Assembly: GCF_051020765.1 (NCBI RefSeq)
Contig: NC_134934.1
Location: 14,274,001 to 14,338,000 of the forward strand
Origin: Lasioglossum baleicum
Taxonomy: Eukaryota; Arthropoda; Insecta; Hymenoptera; Halictidae
DNA length: 64,000 nt
Reading direction: 5' to 3'
The position numbers were made by a program, and so were the translations under genes. Shown in pieces: positions 10,641 through 23,382 of the stretch; the first letter of the stretch is position 1, and each line of letters begins with the position of its first letter. The notes beneath the pieces are model-generated. The model did not search any database and was not told the origin of the DNA. It saw nothing but the letters and a program-made list of their open reading frames with translations.

Positions 10641-13359
10641 CAACTCTGTCATCGGCACGGTTGTGTGGACTGTGGTAGCAGGCTTTTGTCTATACGTATA
10701 ACTCCACACAATGAAATTTTGCAAGAACTTTAACAGCTCCTATCTCAATAACTATTTGTTTGCGACATGTGGCTTCTTTCAAACTTTTTCTCTTCTGGAT
10801 GAATGGAAGGTGTTAATGTAAAAAACAACGTTACCGACAATTTTCTTTGTTATAAACAATTTTGCGGCAAGTTTTTCTTACAAATGTCCACCGATCCAGA
10901 AGTGTAGATTCACCCGTTGGACGGATGACCATTACTTTTTATAGACCCTGTACGTATTCATTTTTGCCATAAATGCGTATAATCCGCAGTCTATTCATAA
11001 CATGAAGAATAAATGTCAAGAAATACGAAGAAGTCAGCGGACACTCGAAAAACGATGCCAATTGATTAGACATCTTAAAATCTTCGATCCAGCGCACTGT
11101 GCGGCGAGTGAAACGCAGAAATAACAACTGTGAACTCTAGTTGACGACTGTTTAACTATCTCCGAGAGTCCACACGTTCCGCACCGTTTCAGAAACGTCC
11201 AAAAAGATGGATTCGCGACTGAACTATGTAGTCGCGCAGGTCTGAAGGAGCATGTCCGTTCGAAATGGGTTTTGAAATCGTATTAGGGTTGCGGCAGCAG
11301 CTGGACCAGCCTGCCGAGGCTTCTAGAGGAGAGGGAGCGGAGACGTCGTCGGATGTAGCGACGATATTCCGTCTACCTTTGAGCAAGAGATTCTCTCGGA
11401 AGCAGCAGGCAGGCAAGCAGCAGCGGTGGGGATTGTAATTTTTCTGCCGGCAGCTAGCATTCAAAGGAATCTCTTATGCGATAGGAAAGAGGGTAGCGCC
11501 CGATATCCGCTGGAAATATCGGTTTCCTAGCGCCAGACTGCCAACCATCCTTCCACCCGTTTCGCCCAGAAGGAACTTTGCTCAGGAGTTTTTCGAAAGG
11601 AAGCTCGTTTTTACGAGTCGGGCACCGTCTGTCGCGGGGATAACGGATCGGAAGCGCGGATGTTTACATTTTCTTGCTTCCGCCGCCGCGGGAAAGTTTC
11701 GCGATTTATCTGCCGGAATTCCACGTCCAAAGACCGACTATCTCGGCGTACAGTCGGCGTATAGTTTGCCACGCGACGCGTATAGTCGGTGAGAGACGCG
11801 TCGCGACGCAACGAGAACCAATTAACGAGCACATTGTTGCGTCGCGTGTGATGGAGACGCGTCCCTCCTGCAACCTAATTTTAGGGAAATTAAGCAAAAC
11901 CGTGCTAATTGGACTACAAGGATTATTTAAATCTGGATCGTGCTCGACAAGCAGAAAATTTCTAGGGTTCAGAAGATATGTACATTCGTTCTCGAAGAGC
12001 TGCGAAAAATATTCCAAATAATATTTTCATATTTTTCAATGTGATAAGTGTTCGTAAAGTAAAATGTTTTTATTTCGATAATCTGGGCCATAGTTACTGT
12101 TTGAAATATTATAGGGTGAAGTGTCCAAATATGGTATAGTCGACTATTATGGCACTACCTTATATCTTGTAAAGGAGAAGTCGCATTCTACTAAGAAAAT
12201 CCTCAAACAATAGTTTGTGTGTAGTGCAATCGCACCATTCTATAAATTTTAGTATCGATCCTCCGCCAGTTGTGTCTCCACGTGTTGGATATTTTTGTGG
12301 TTAGATTTTCGATTTTATCTTTTTCGAGGAAGGTAAGTGATTTTCTGTTTATTTATAGTAATGTTTGTCAACTGTTGGTTTGGGCTGAAATTCATTTTCT
12401 CTTTGTCAGTAGCTAGTATTATCAGTCCACGTGGAGTTCCCAATACGGCACTACATAGGGTTCCCTAATATGGGTATAGCTATTGACATTCTTGGTGTGG
12501 GTGCCGAATATGGCACTAGGTGTCATATTAGGGACTCAAGGCGTACCATATTAAGAACTCCTTTCGCATGAACCTGCAAATGACACACCACAAAGAAAAT
12601 ATATTTTTCCCAAGCTGTATTAATTTTTTAACAAACTTGACCCCAGAATCTTATAGGGAGAAAATGCATCTACAACTGGTAATTTTTTGGACGAAAAAGA
12701 GCATTCTGAAATAATACAAAAATGACATCAACAAAAAGTGGTAGTATTTTACTTACAATTTTAATGAAATTTTGGGATGATATAGAACTAAAAAAAAACA
12801 TTTGACACGTATTTTTTTATAACTGCCGATATTCATGTTAAGGGATAACATCCCCCGTTAGCTCTGATAAATTTCAAGAATTTCAACTTCTGTCGATTTC
12901 GCAATTTTCGCATGATTGGCGTTATGGTTTCCGGCCGAGAACGGATAGAAAGGTTTCAGACCCCGCGAGAAAAGGTTGGCGGATATTTTCAAGTTGTTTT
13001 TAGTAGCTTCGACAGCGCACGAGGAAACGGTTATTCGCATGCGATCCGACCTTAAGAGAAATTGTAATGCGTTTGTTAAGATAGCTGTACAGCTCGTAAC
13101 GATAATCGTACGCCAGTCTGGCTCCGGCGATAACGACGCCACGATGGAAAATAGAGATAAAGCATCGAGTCGTTCGCCGCGGTCTGACTCTGGTCGGAAC
13201 GCGCTACTGTCGGCGACGATACGGTGCAAAACTACTGTGTCGCTACTACTGCTTCTCTACTCGTTCCGTTTCCTCATTCGTTGATACAGCGAGCTCGTGA
13301 TTCAGATGTTTGATAGTTCGTTCCGAGTGCTTTCTACCTGATTCGAGATTGCTTCACAA
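10641..13359. other. No gene recognised; partial hAT-like MITE end
   Basis: TAATCCGCAGTCTA followed by TTCATAAC, ending near 11001, matches the end and target site of the MITE family described at 45825. 11200-11860 and 12850-13280 are CpG-rich with short open frames lacking domains. 12118-12560 holds repeated TATGGCACTA-like phrases that look like decayed repeat. Confidence 0.35.
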
Positions 13360-14300
13360 TTCTACACTGCGGATGTTTGTGCAAAATCATTTTCTACATC
13401 GAAGAAATGGAAGCATAATAGAAAATTCTTCGCTGCTCTGGCAATTTAGGAATTTTACTTGGTTCCTATTTCTTACATTGTTCATTTTGCATAAAAATCC
13501 AGTCAAGTAATATCTGAAGATTCGAATCGGACACTCACAGCAAGCTTTGCAAAATCATTTTCCATACATCGAAGAAATAGAAGCCTAATGGAATATTTTT
13601 TACTGTTTTCTGCAATTTTTGTTTTGCTCAAAAATCAAGTCAAGTAATTACTGAAGATTCAAATCAGACACTCACAGCAAGGTTGCTAAATCAATCGAGC
13701 CTCGCGTATCTTAACCAATAAACAATATCTGCAGCATTGTTGAACGCTCGTCATTTTCAGATTCTATTCCTGACAATTTTTATTTTGCACAAAAATCCAG
13801 TCAAGTAATTTCTGAAGATTCGAACCAGACACCTACAGCTTCCTGTTTTTTGAAATTTTCGTTTTGCTCAAAAATCAAGTCAAGTAATTACTGAAGATTC
13901 AAATCAGACACTCACAGCAAGGTTGCTAAATCAATCGAGCCTCACGTGTCTTAACCAATAAACAATATCTGCAGCATTGTAGAACGCTCGTCATTTTCAG
14001 ATTCTATTTCTGACAAGTTTTATTTTGCACAAAAATCCAGTCAAGTAATTTCTGAAGATTCGAACCAGACACTTACAGCAAGCTTTGCAAAATCATTTTC
14101 TATACATCGAAGAAGTAGAAGCCTAATGGAAAATTCTTCGTTGCTCTAGTAATTTAGACATTTTTACTGTTTTCTGCAATTTTTGTTTTGCTCAAAAATC
14201 AAGTCAAGTAATTACTGAAAATTCAAATCAGACACAACAAGCTTGCCAAATCAATAGAGCCTCACATATCTTAACCAATGAACAATATCTGTAGAATCAT
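13360..14300. repeat. Complex tandem array, 240-bp unit, with MITE-derived sequence
   Basis: The phrase TTTTGCTCAAAAATCAAGTC recurs at 13623, 13863 and about 14184, with an exact 240-bp step between the first two. Units share CAATCGAGCCTC, TTAACCAATAAACAATATCT and GAACGCTCGTCATTTTCAG. A second phrase, AAGCTTTGCAAAATCATTTT, occurs near 13540 and 14080. The array starts with ACTGCGGATGTTTGTGCAAA near 13367 and repeats GCACAAAAATCCAGTC, both like ends of the MITE family at 45825, so it may have grown from a MITE insertion. Confidence 0.85.
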
Positions 14301-15892
14301 CGTAGATGCTAAGAGGAAAACGTACCACTAGGTGAAATCTCGAAATCGAATTACTTTTCCAAGACAATACGGACCCAACGTTGAACCTCGAATCTCGTTT
14401 CAGCACCGACGTTCCACTTTTCTCCGGTGTTTATCGCCTCCCAGCAGGGGCGTATAATAAACCCGAATCAGTGTTACTATAATTCAGCGGTTCCCGGCGC
14501 GGGAGCATGTGTTTCACGAGTTCTCGTCGAGCGGCGGTCACGATTGGCGGATTTCGCGCGACGGTTTCTCGGAGCGTTTGGTAATCAAATTTCTTGGACC
14601 GATGTAGAGACTGGACGGGGGGCGAATACCGGGAACTATTTCCCAGGAGGTCGGATTCAATTTCGCCGACCGAGACGCAGAATTTCGCAGTCGTGGCTCT
14701 AAGCTGTCCGTAAACTCGCGCACGAATGAAATTCGAGCAATAAGACTCTCGACTGTCTCTGGACCGGCAGCTAACCATGGATAAAACGTGGGGAATGGGG
14801 AGGACAGGTGAACGAGAATACGGATAAGTGAGTGGATAGATCGATGGACGAGCACGCAGTCGTCTGCTGCTTTCGGAAAAGGAAGAGGTCGCGCCGAAAA
14901 TCGAAAACCGATAGCGTGCGAGGCGGGAATTAAGAAATACCGAGGCCGGCGATGCCAAGATTTATGTTGCGAGAGAAATCGACACTGTGCAGAGTCTGAG
15001 ACGGAAGACCGTGCAAAGAGATTCTGCTTGGAGCTTGCGAGAACGTGGCCGAGCGACTTTCCACTCCATCGAATCTCCGTCGTTGCGAGAACGTTGCGAA
15101 CGCGAGAACGAGAGCCCTTCGAGAAGCATTCGAAGGTTTTGCGGAGGTGGACGAACAGATAGCCGACTCGAAAGGTCTTCTAAGATCTTAGAGGATCGTC
15201 CAAGATCACCGAATATCTCGATCCTTTCCCTTCGATGCCTCGCTGTCACGCGTTTCTGCGAGTTCCACCGGCTACGAACTTTTTTCGCAGGAATGTTATG
15301 AGACCATGTCCAAGACGCGATTTCAAGCGGACGCGGGCAACCCTCCGGTTCTTCCATCCCATTTTCTTTCCTTCCATCCGTTCGATTCCTCCCAAATTCC
15401 TGCTCGACGGACAAAAGACCCTCGGACGACTACTCTTTGCTACGTCGTCAAAGAACTCTCGAGGCGGAACTTGAAATTTGAATTGACCCACGGGAGTGAA
15501 AGGGCCGACCTCGAACCCGAATTCTCGTGCGGCTTCCTGCCACCCCGAGAACTCTATCTATCTATCTTTCTTTCTTTCTTCCTCTCTGCCGCCATCTTTC
15601 CTTCCTTCCTTCCTTCCTTCCTTCCTTCCTTCCTACTCGGGATTTTCCGTCGTGAGAAACTGCAACGGACAACGGTCAGAAACGGACGAGTGCACCTTCG
15701 AGTCGATGAATGCCGCGCTGAAGAATTTAACGAGCGCTTTTATGGACGCGAAAATAACGATTTAACCCTTTCGAGGAGACCAAGGAACATTGTGCTCCGG
15801 GATTTTGTTATGCGGCATGTAAGCGGCGTAAGAAATAACTGTTCTCGCGAGAATATATTTCAATCGATTCCTATTGCGGAGTTGTTTGGCAA
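14301..15892. other. CpG-rich island, no gene recognised
   Basis: 14430-15830 is GC-rich, with many overlapping open frames on both strands and no recognisable domain. One plus-strand frame (15306-15896) contains Ser/Phe/Leu repeats that are simply the translated CTTT/TTCC microsatellite at 15553-15635. Confidence 0.45.
15553..15635. repeat. TCTA / CTTT / TTCC microsatellite
   Basis: TATC and TTTC runs at about 15553-15582 are followed by a TTCC run at about 15597-15634. Confidence 0.95.
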
Positions 15893-15896
15893 TTAA

Positions 15897-16084
15897 CACT
15901 AAACCTACCGAGCACTAAAAGCGTTTAACATGTGTTCTGATTTTCAAAAATGACGAGGCTCTATTTATTTAGATTTTCTGCAATTTTATGGAAACAATTT
16001 CCACGTAAGCAACTTAATAATTTCAATAATTATGAATTGAAAAATATAAAACCGATCGTTTGACCGGCAGTGGTAGGTTTAGTG
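15897..16084. mobile_element. piggyBac-like MITE with TTAA target duplication
   Basis: 188 bp with ends CACTAAACCTACC and the exact complement GGTAGGTTTAGTG, flanked by TTAA (15893-15896 and 16085-16088). A TTAA duplication is the hallmark of piggyBac. A degenerate relative, ACTAGAACCACCGAGCAC, is seen near 49950. No coding content. Confidence 0.85.
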
Positions 16085-16088
16085 TTAA

Positions 16089-16587
16089 TGTTTCTCGACT
16101 GTATTATGAACTCGAAAATATCATTTCTATACTTCGGAGGTAACACGGATTTTTACTGGGAGCCTTTTCTTTTTTCGTGAGATATTGGTGAGCTCATGAA
16201 TAACAATTTTGGGGAAATTGATTTGTATAACGCAGCAATTTATAAATCAATTATTTCGACATTTTATTTATTGATGTATTGACGTGGAATTGGAAATGCA
16301 AACGGTAAATTGGTATTGGAGCGATATATATTGTTTAAAAACTGTACTAGGTTTCCAATACATTTGCAGGAGACAATAACCAAATGAAACAAATGTAGCC
16401 TAGGTACCTAACGGTCTTTTTTTTCTTTTTCTTCCTCAAAGCGTTACTAACGTTCTCGTTGCTCACTATACTCTATAATACTCTGTGTTGTACATTATGT
16501 TGTAATAAGTCTCATAAGTAGACTCCGGATGTTTATGTAACATAAAAAGTCCGTGCATCAATTGCAAGACGCAGAAGCTAAATATAA
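16089..16587. other. AT-rich, no gene recognised
   Basis: AT-rich sequence with no convincing frame. TAGACTCCGGATGTTTATGT near 16518 is a weak match to the end of the MITE family described at 45825. Confidence 0.3.
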
Positions 16588-17742
16588 AGCAGACTAAGAA
16601 TGGTCCACCCACAATTTTTATTGATTTCGTGTGTAAAACAATGGTTTTAAGTTGAAAGATAACCCCCTAAAATTTTAAGTTGTTAACCCTTCATAGAAGG
16701 ATGATATGAGGGTAACTGTATCATTTTTTTTATCGGTTGTTAATTAAGATATTCAGATTTTAAAAAACGAAAATACTCGAACTTACCTCCTTCATATCAT
16801 ATATCTTTTTCACAATTGTGATCAAATTATTAAGGGCAGAAAAAAATTATTTAATTATTGGTGGGGGTGGGGATTTCAAGCAACCTTTCCAGTGACTACT
16901 TCCAAAAAATTGGAGAGCAATGTTCTGTTACTTATCTAATATATACAAAAGTTTCAAGATGATCGGATTAGTGGAACATAATAATAATAATAATTTTTTT
17001 AATGGAATACTATATTTTTCTTCAGAAAACAATAGCAGGTACTGAGACAAATCCAAAAAGGTGCTATATGATATTATTCTGAGTTGATTAAAGGTAAATC
17101 GATAGCTTACCTTCTTCATCGACCGACGGCCGATTCAACGCCACTCATTACTATTGTCAGCAGCGGCTGCTGGCTGTCGGCCGTCGGTCGATGCAGAACG
17201 TAAGCTAACGATTTACCTTTAATCAACACAGAATAATATCATACAGCACCATTTAGGATTTGTCTCAGTACCTATTATTTTCTGAAGAAAAATATATAGT
17301 ATTCCATCTAAAAAAATATTATTATTATTATTATTATCATGTTCCACCAATCCGATCATCTTGAAACTTTTGTATACATTAGATAGGTAACAGAACATGG
17401 TTCTTGAATTTTTTGGAAGTGGTCACTCGAAGGGTTGCTTGCAATTCCCACCCCCAAAAAATTAAATGATTTTTTCTACCCTTAATAATTTGATCACAAT
17501 TGTGAAAAAAATATATGATATGAAGGAGGTAAGTGTTCTTTCGTTTCTTTTTTATCTGAATATCTTCATTAACAACCGAGAAAAAAATGATATAGTTAAG
17601 GGTATTTACTCTCATACCATCCTTATATGAAGGGTTGAAGACTTAAAATTTGAGGAGGTTATCTTTCAAACTAAAATCATTGTCAAAATCAAAATATCAA
17701 TAAAAATTGTGGGTGGGGCCGCTGGACCATTCTTAGTCTGCT
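16588..17742. mobile_element. Large foldback (hairpin) element, about 550-bp arms
   Basis: AGCAGACTAAGAATGGTCCA at 16588 is answered by TGGACCATTCTTAGTCTGCT ending at 17742. Complementarity runs through nearly the whole element with small gaps. Matching internal landmarks include the AATAATAATAATAATTTTTT blocks near 16980 and 17325, TTCACAATTGTGATCAAATT, and AAGCTAACGATTTACC/GGTAAATCGATAGCTT at the centre. The loop (about 17130-17185) is itself GC-rich with a GTCGGCCGTCGGTCGA-type stem. No transposase frame. The family is unassigned. Confidence 0.88.
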
Positions 17743-18914
17743 GACCCTTTTATTCTTCATTAATAATATTAATGTGCTGAAAATAATATATCAATACTCT
17801 CAAAGTCTTTTAATATTTTCGCCGTTTTAAGTTGCACTTGCTCACTTTCGTTATAAAAATACGTAAAACCTGGAGAGTCTACTTATAAGAGATTTCCTAA
17901 TAAAAAGGAATATAGGGGTGGACTCTCGACGGGGAGACTTTTCCTAAGAAAAGAAGATACTATAAACATGCCGTGGTATACTTTGCAAATTCCGAAAGTT
18001 TCATAATTTTCGGAATTTCCGGGATCGCGGCACGTTCTGCAGTAAGTTCCATCTACGGAATTATGGAGTGACCGAGAGCGTGCACGCGTTTCAAGCTCGC
18101 GGCGTCGACGCGCGTGCAGCTGATTTGCAAACCGTGCAAACCATGCAAACCCGGGCGGCGCGGCGCGCAGTCATCGTCGGCGATGGGCATAATCCGATTT
18201 CCGACCTACGATTTGCCGTCGGCTCGTTTAGCCGGGGTTCCGCGAGGACCAAAGGTCTCGCCGCCTCGTTAATTAGTTTATCGCGACGGTTTCCCCGTAC
18301 CGCGTTCACCCGTACTCGTTCGTACCCGTCGGGACCCGTCGCGTTTCGCCAGAATTTCACATGCCTGTGAAACGAGCTTGACCACGGAAAAACGTTAAAC
18401 TTTGTGTTTGCCGTTGCCGGGCCGGCCAAAACTACTCCGTCGTCCGGGAACTTCGGTTCTGGACCTGTCCCTGTTCGTTTTCGTTCAACTACGTCACCTA
18501 CGAGCACTGTGTTGGTGAAACCGGTGCGCTGATGCAATGGTTCTGGTTGGTTTCGCGGCTGGGGGCCGCGCCGAGCGCGCCGGAGCAAGAGGTCGCGACG
18601 CGTTCGCGCAAGAAATTCTCGAAATTAATGTGCCAGTTTGTCATTTTCACTCGCGATATTTGTCTCTGTGAGTCGGACGAATGGCTCGCGGAGAATATCC
18701 TTGGCTTGCTAACTCGTCGCGAGTCAAAGTCGAGGGGTCGGCAGCCTCCGGGCGCCAATGTATCCTGTTCTACCGAGAACCGCTACCTAGAACCGTGTTC
18801 GCGATCCTGGATTACACTGAGACGCAATCGAGAGTGTCTAGTAGCTGTGGGAGCGAGATCTATTGGCTCACAGTCTGCCACCTTGCCGTTTACTTGAGGC
18901 GGTAGTCTCGTTTC
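17743..18914. other. No gene recognised; CpG-rich island 18060-18900
   Basis: After AT-rich sequence, 18060-18900 is GC-rich with overlapping open frames on both strands (up to 165 codons) that show no domain. Confidence 0.4.
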
Positions 18915-19431
18915 CAGGATTCCAAGGGTGCGGGATGCGCCTTCTCATTTATCGACAATGCAAACGGGTTTTTCAGTAGTCAATAGAGCTAGATATAAGA
19001 TCAATATATTAGGTTGGCAACTAAATTCGCGACCTTTTGTTTCGTGATTTTTTTATTGTATTGTATCATCATATCCTCGTTCAGTGACCATTACTTTTGA
19101 ACTGTATATCATTCGAAAGCTCTGAATTTTCCGATTAATTTGATATAAAATACTCGTGCTTAAAAAATTTATATAAATGACTTTGTTCGAGAAAATATGT
19201 AGATTGCGAACTTAGTTGTCAACCTAATATTTTCTGGTTTACAGCATGTAAACTGCGACAGGCTACATGCTGCGGAATAATGCAAATTCTGTCTCGTAAA
19301 CGTAAAAATAGAACTTTTGAGGGCGATCAAGGCCTAGATTGATCTTTTATCTAGCGCTTTTGGTTACTGAAAAACCCCATCCTTGCATTATCGAGAAATG
19401 AGAAGGCGCATCCCGCATCCTTGCAATCCTG
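18915..19431. mobile_element. Foldback element with about 90-bp arms, carrying a mariner MITE
   Basis: CAGGATTCCAAGGGTGCGGG at the left is answered by CCCGCATCCTTGCAATCCTG at the right. Arms continue over GATGCGCCTTCTCATTT, TTTTTCAGTA and the GATATAAGATCAAT/ATTGATCTTTTATC stretch. No clear target duplication. A short mariner-type element sits at 19009-19227. Confidence 0.8.
19009..19227. mobile_element. Short mariner-like element (MITE), TA target
   Basis: Ends TTAGGTTGGCAACTAA and TTAGTTGTCAACCTAA, flanked by TA at 19007-19008 and 19228-19229, 219 bp long. The TTAGGTTGGCAACTAA terminal repeat is typical of a widespread insect mariner group (established knowledge). No transposase remains. 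Confidence 0.88.
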
Positions 19432-20857
19432 AAAAGAAGAACGCCTCCTTAAAAGAAACAGTTTCGATGAATCTAGTCCCCATTCGGGATCCTTGCCCAT
19501 CTGCTCTAGATTCAAGAAGATTTAGATTGATCTCCAGTATATTACTAAAATAATTCTCCTGGGTTAAAAAATATCTAAATGAATAAATTGATGCATGAGA
19601 ATATGAATGAATCTAGTCATCAATTCTCTAGTACCCAGTTACGATCGTTAACCATTCGTATTAGATCCAAGTAGATCTACGTTGATCTTAACACTCTACT
19701 TTGTACTAAAAATATTAGAAAATATTTCTTCGTAACACCTTTACGAACCTGAAAAATAGGAACTCTCTGTCGAAACAGCGAGGAAATTAGCGAAACGGAG
19801 GAACCATAGTAGAAAAAGTAAATTTTTCGCGAGTGCGTCGCGCCGCGCGGATGAAACGATGGACGGGCGGCCACTCGAGCGGTAAAAAAAAAGATGCGAC
19901 ATGAATATTCAGTGCGGGTGATGAAGTTTTATAACTATCCGACGGTCTATTAATCTTCCAGCGTTATCGGCTGCCTCCGGCACGATTCATAATGATGGCA
20001 GTTCGTCGATTATGTGGCGTTGACACGAGCGAACTACCGACTGGAAACTCATCTTCCGCGGGAACTCGACACCTCCGCGCTGTGTTTTCGATAATATCGA
20101 CGCTTTCGATAATATCGATTCTCGCGTTACATGGTGACCGGGTCAAAAAGTAAGATCGGAGACCATGTAGAACGGAGTTATTCACTAGCCAGCGACGACG
20201 CGAACAATGGGTTAGAAAACATAGGAGACGGTCAGTGTTTTATCAGACATTTATCATTTGATACTAAAAATTATGTAATTCATGCCATTTCAAGACAGCC
20301 ATGTGAAGGATTCCCGCGCGCGGTCAGTGGAGTTGGGAACAATTTGTATCTCTATCTCTTTCTCTATCTCTATCTTCTCTATCTTCTCCATCTTCTCTAC
20401 CTCCATCTCTATATACAGTATAATAAAATCGTGTCTGTCTGTCTGTCTGTTTGTGACGGCATCAACTGAGAACGGCTGAATGTAGAAAGCTGGGGTTTGA
20501 GCCATTAGACGTAGCGTTTCTTCAGGAAGCTTTAGGAGAAATCCGCTTTCGAAGAAGTCCATTCATTCAAAAGTTGTGACGTCGTTAGTGACCAAAGACG
20601 ACTTATTCGCCCTCTTTTGGACACGTTTCTGCTTATAACTTTTTCTTTAACTTTTTTATTATAGTTTAAATACAAATTTCGTATAACGAATAAAAGATAC
20701 ATTTGTATTCGTTATTCGAAGGTTCGAATACAAAAGTATCTTTTCTTCGACTTTTATTTAAATAATTTTGTATTCGCCGAGAATGTAAAATTAATAATGT
20801 AAGAAATATTTCGAATAATGATATAACAATTTTTATTGCCGCTTTAGCTAAGGGTTA
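19432..20857. other. No gene recognised; pyrimidine microsatellites
   Basis: AT-rich to 19660, mixed to 20200. TCTCTA/TCTTC repeats run over about 20344-20415 and (GTCT)n over 20432-20450. Open frames here are translated microsatellite. Confidence 0.4.
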
Positions 20858-20977
20858 GCACTAACTGAATTCCATATAATGTTGAAATAACAAGCACTAC
20901 CTGACGGTTCATTTTTGTCAATATCATAAAAATTTCAGAAATTTTTACTTGGACCACTTTCGTAATTATGGGCACAA
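20858..20977. repeat. Dispersed repeat, member 1 (partner 38070-38716), with empty MITE site
   Basis: Shares TGTTGAAATAACAAGCACTA, CCTGAC/TCTGAC and GGACCACTTTC-ATTATGGGCAC with 38550-38716. It reads CACTAACTGAATTCCATA then TAATGTTGAAAT, where the partner holds the foldback 38098-38527, so this is the unoccupied site. Family unknown. Confidence 0.75.
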
Positions 20978-21811
20978 TTAACGAGTCGACTACGACGAAA
21001 CCAGCTGTCTCCAAGCTCTCTTCGACTTCTATCTTGCGCAAGTGAGCGCGCGGCCGCGTCGATCACCGATTCGACCCAGCGAAACTTTAATTTCCGGCTG
21101 GTCGTTCGAAAAAAAAGCCGGAAATAACGAGGAGGCTGTATCGGACCCGCTCGAACCTACCTCGAATTAATCCCTTCCGCCTCGAACTTTCCATCCCTCG
21201 CGCATTCCGGAAGTTCCTCTTCCGGAGATGGGATTGGAGCGTCATCGACCACGACTCAAGCGGAAACTGAAGATAACGAGACCCTCGAAATTTCCTCCAC
21301 AAGCTTCCACTTTACAAAAAGGACGTCGTTGATCTAGAAGCATGTTAAATTTCATCGATATGATCCCGGACGAGGGATCGTGCTCTTCTCTACGCGTGTG
21401 ACCGTCCCTCTGCATTGATCTCTTAGATACTTGAAACTCATGTGATAAGGAATCATAGGATGTTCGTTGTAGGCTCGTTTCAAAATGGTACCCATGGTTG
21501 ATTTCATCAAACACATTTCTACAACATGTGGAATGGTGAAATGGTTCATTCAAAATTCAATAACACAGCGATAAAAAATCGTACACGAAATTTTTAGAAG
21601 TTGTTGTAACGGGTAGACTCCACTCTTCACATTCATGTCAATTTCAATGTTCAGAAAATTTTTTCAGTGTCTCCAGAATCGTCCGAACAAGATGGATTTT
21701 ATTTAAAAAATTTGGAAACTGTTTAGTAGTGGAATCAGAAGAAATAGTCAACGTAGATCTTCTCAAATCTCTACTTGAGATTTTACTCTACTTCTACTTC
21801 ACCTTAGTACA
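20978..21811. other. No gene recognised
   Basis: A CpG-rich patch (21040-21300) with short open frames, then AT-rich sequence. Minus-strand frames to 103 codons show no domain. Confidence 0.35.
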
Positions 21812-22034
21812 GTGTATTATTAACCATTTTGTTAAACAATGAGATAAGTATTTTATTTCTTTCGGCTCATGCCACAACTTCAATCGTGTTAGCCAATGCG
21901 GCGAATAATTCCTACAATTTCGAGTGTTTTGACTTGAAAACATTCCATCGTACAGTCAAAATAATAGAAAATATGCATGCAAAACGTCAACACCGAGCAG
22001 TCGTCCTATTTTTTTTAGAAAAATGTCGAAACAA
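21812..22034. repeat. Dispersed repeat pair, member 2 (partner 9258-9480)
   Basis: Co-linear with 9258-9480. On the minus strand the matching frame keeps IGRLLG and QNTRNC but has two in-frame stops, so it is decayed here. Confidence 0.75.
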
Positions 22035-23222
22035 GACTCACGAATACACAGAAAATTAGTGGAGAATAGCAGTTTAGACATCGTATATCAAGATTTGTCG
22101 AAGTCGGTGGCGAGTGGGTCTCCGCAAATATTAATTACGGAGGCGAGCGTGCAGGGCTCGGACCTCCTCGAAGGAAGTGGACGATCGCGCAATGGCAGAA
22201 CGTTCGCAACCCTCGATTTATCTTGCACGCGTCGACGACTGCGAGGAATGCGAGTGGTGGAAAATGTCGGAGTTGCCTGGAAGAGTGAGGCTAGAGGTAG
22301 AGGAGGGGGATGGGCACGCCGCGCCGAGCGGAAAATTGCAAATAGTTGGCGGATTCTGCTGGCCAAGACACGATACAGGGACGGAAACGGCAAGAAAAAA
22401 ACAGGTTCGTTCCGAGACGTGGGACGTCGAACCTGAAAGAAAGAGAGAAAGGAACGGCTGTGCCGTTCCGTAGAAACACGATAAATAATGGAAACTGGTG
22501 CGTCCGCCTCGACTACTCGTAAACACACTGTTCCGGCTGGCGAAAACGCGTACGCTTCGGGAATATCGGCTCGCGAGAGAATAATTGCGAGACCCCACCC
22601 GTTCGCCGAATTCCAGGTTTTCGCTCGGTCGTCCGGTCGGTTTCGCCCAGGGAATATATGTACACCGAGCGTGCATTTTCTCGAGGAAAAATCGGCGAAC
22701 GTGAACCGAATAAATTTCCGCGGTGATTTTTAAACGCTTCGAACGGCGAATATTTACGGTGTCCGGAAGCGAACGAACAAGCGATACCGCTCCGAGATAA
22801 CGAACCACCTTAATCGCTCCGCCCCACCACCCTGCGGGAGACCCTGTTTCGCTTTTAATCATTTTTTCCAGCCAGACCATTCTGCAGGATCTTTGCACTC
22901 TCGCTAATCGAGCGTAGAACCAGTTAGCTTTTCCAAGTGAACGCTGCCCGCTGCATTTTTATTCGAACATTTCTCTATGAATTTTAACGCTCGTGCGCGC
23001 CCGTTTCCGGGGATGCGAATGAATATTCGTTTATGTTGAAATAAAACAGGTCTGGGAAAAGCTCAAAATCGAAGAATCGTTGCGGTCGCGTATCTGCTGT
23101 TACAATGTAATGTATGCGTCGACGTGAGTTGCGCGTTGCTTTCATTGACGATAAAGTTTACTTTAAAGTTACCCAATCTGCTAGGCTGTGTCATATCACT
23201 GCTTTCACATTGTTTATTTTTT
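22035..23222. other. CpG-rich island, no gene recognised
   Basis: 22090-22900 is GC-rich, with open frames in most frames (up to 226 codons) lacking domains. 22900-23222 is mixed composition with nothing recognisable. Confidence 0.4.
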
Positions 23223-23344
23223 AACTTCCCGATTTTATAGGGAAGTTATTGTAATGACCCCGAAAATCGAAAATCGATTTTTTAGCAGATCTTCACGTTT
23301 CATGGTCATTGCAGTCATTCTAGACTATTTTAAGCAAAATGTTC

Positions 23345-23346
<2 letters not shown>

Positions 23347-23379
<33 letters not shown>
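23347..23379. repeat. (GT)n microsatellite
   Basis: Uninterrupted GT dinucleotide run of about 33 bp near the left end of the Helentron. Confidence 0.98.

Positions 23380-23382
<3 letters not shown>

Noticed and set aside
15306..15896. 196-codon plus-strand frame with a Phe/Leu/Ser-rich membrane-like stretch
   Set aside because: The hydrophobic stretch is translated CTTT/TTCC microsatellite, and a parallel frame gives the same pattern.
22218..22898. 226-codon minus-strand frame
   Set aside because: CpG-island chance frame, with no domain and several other open frames over the same bases.
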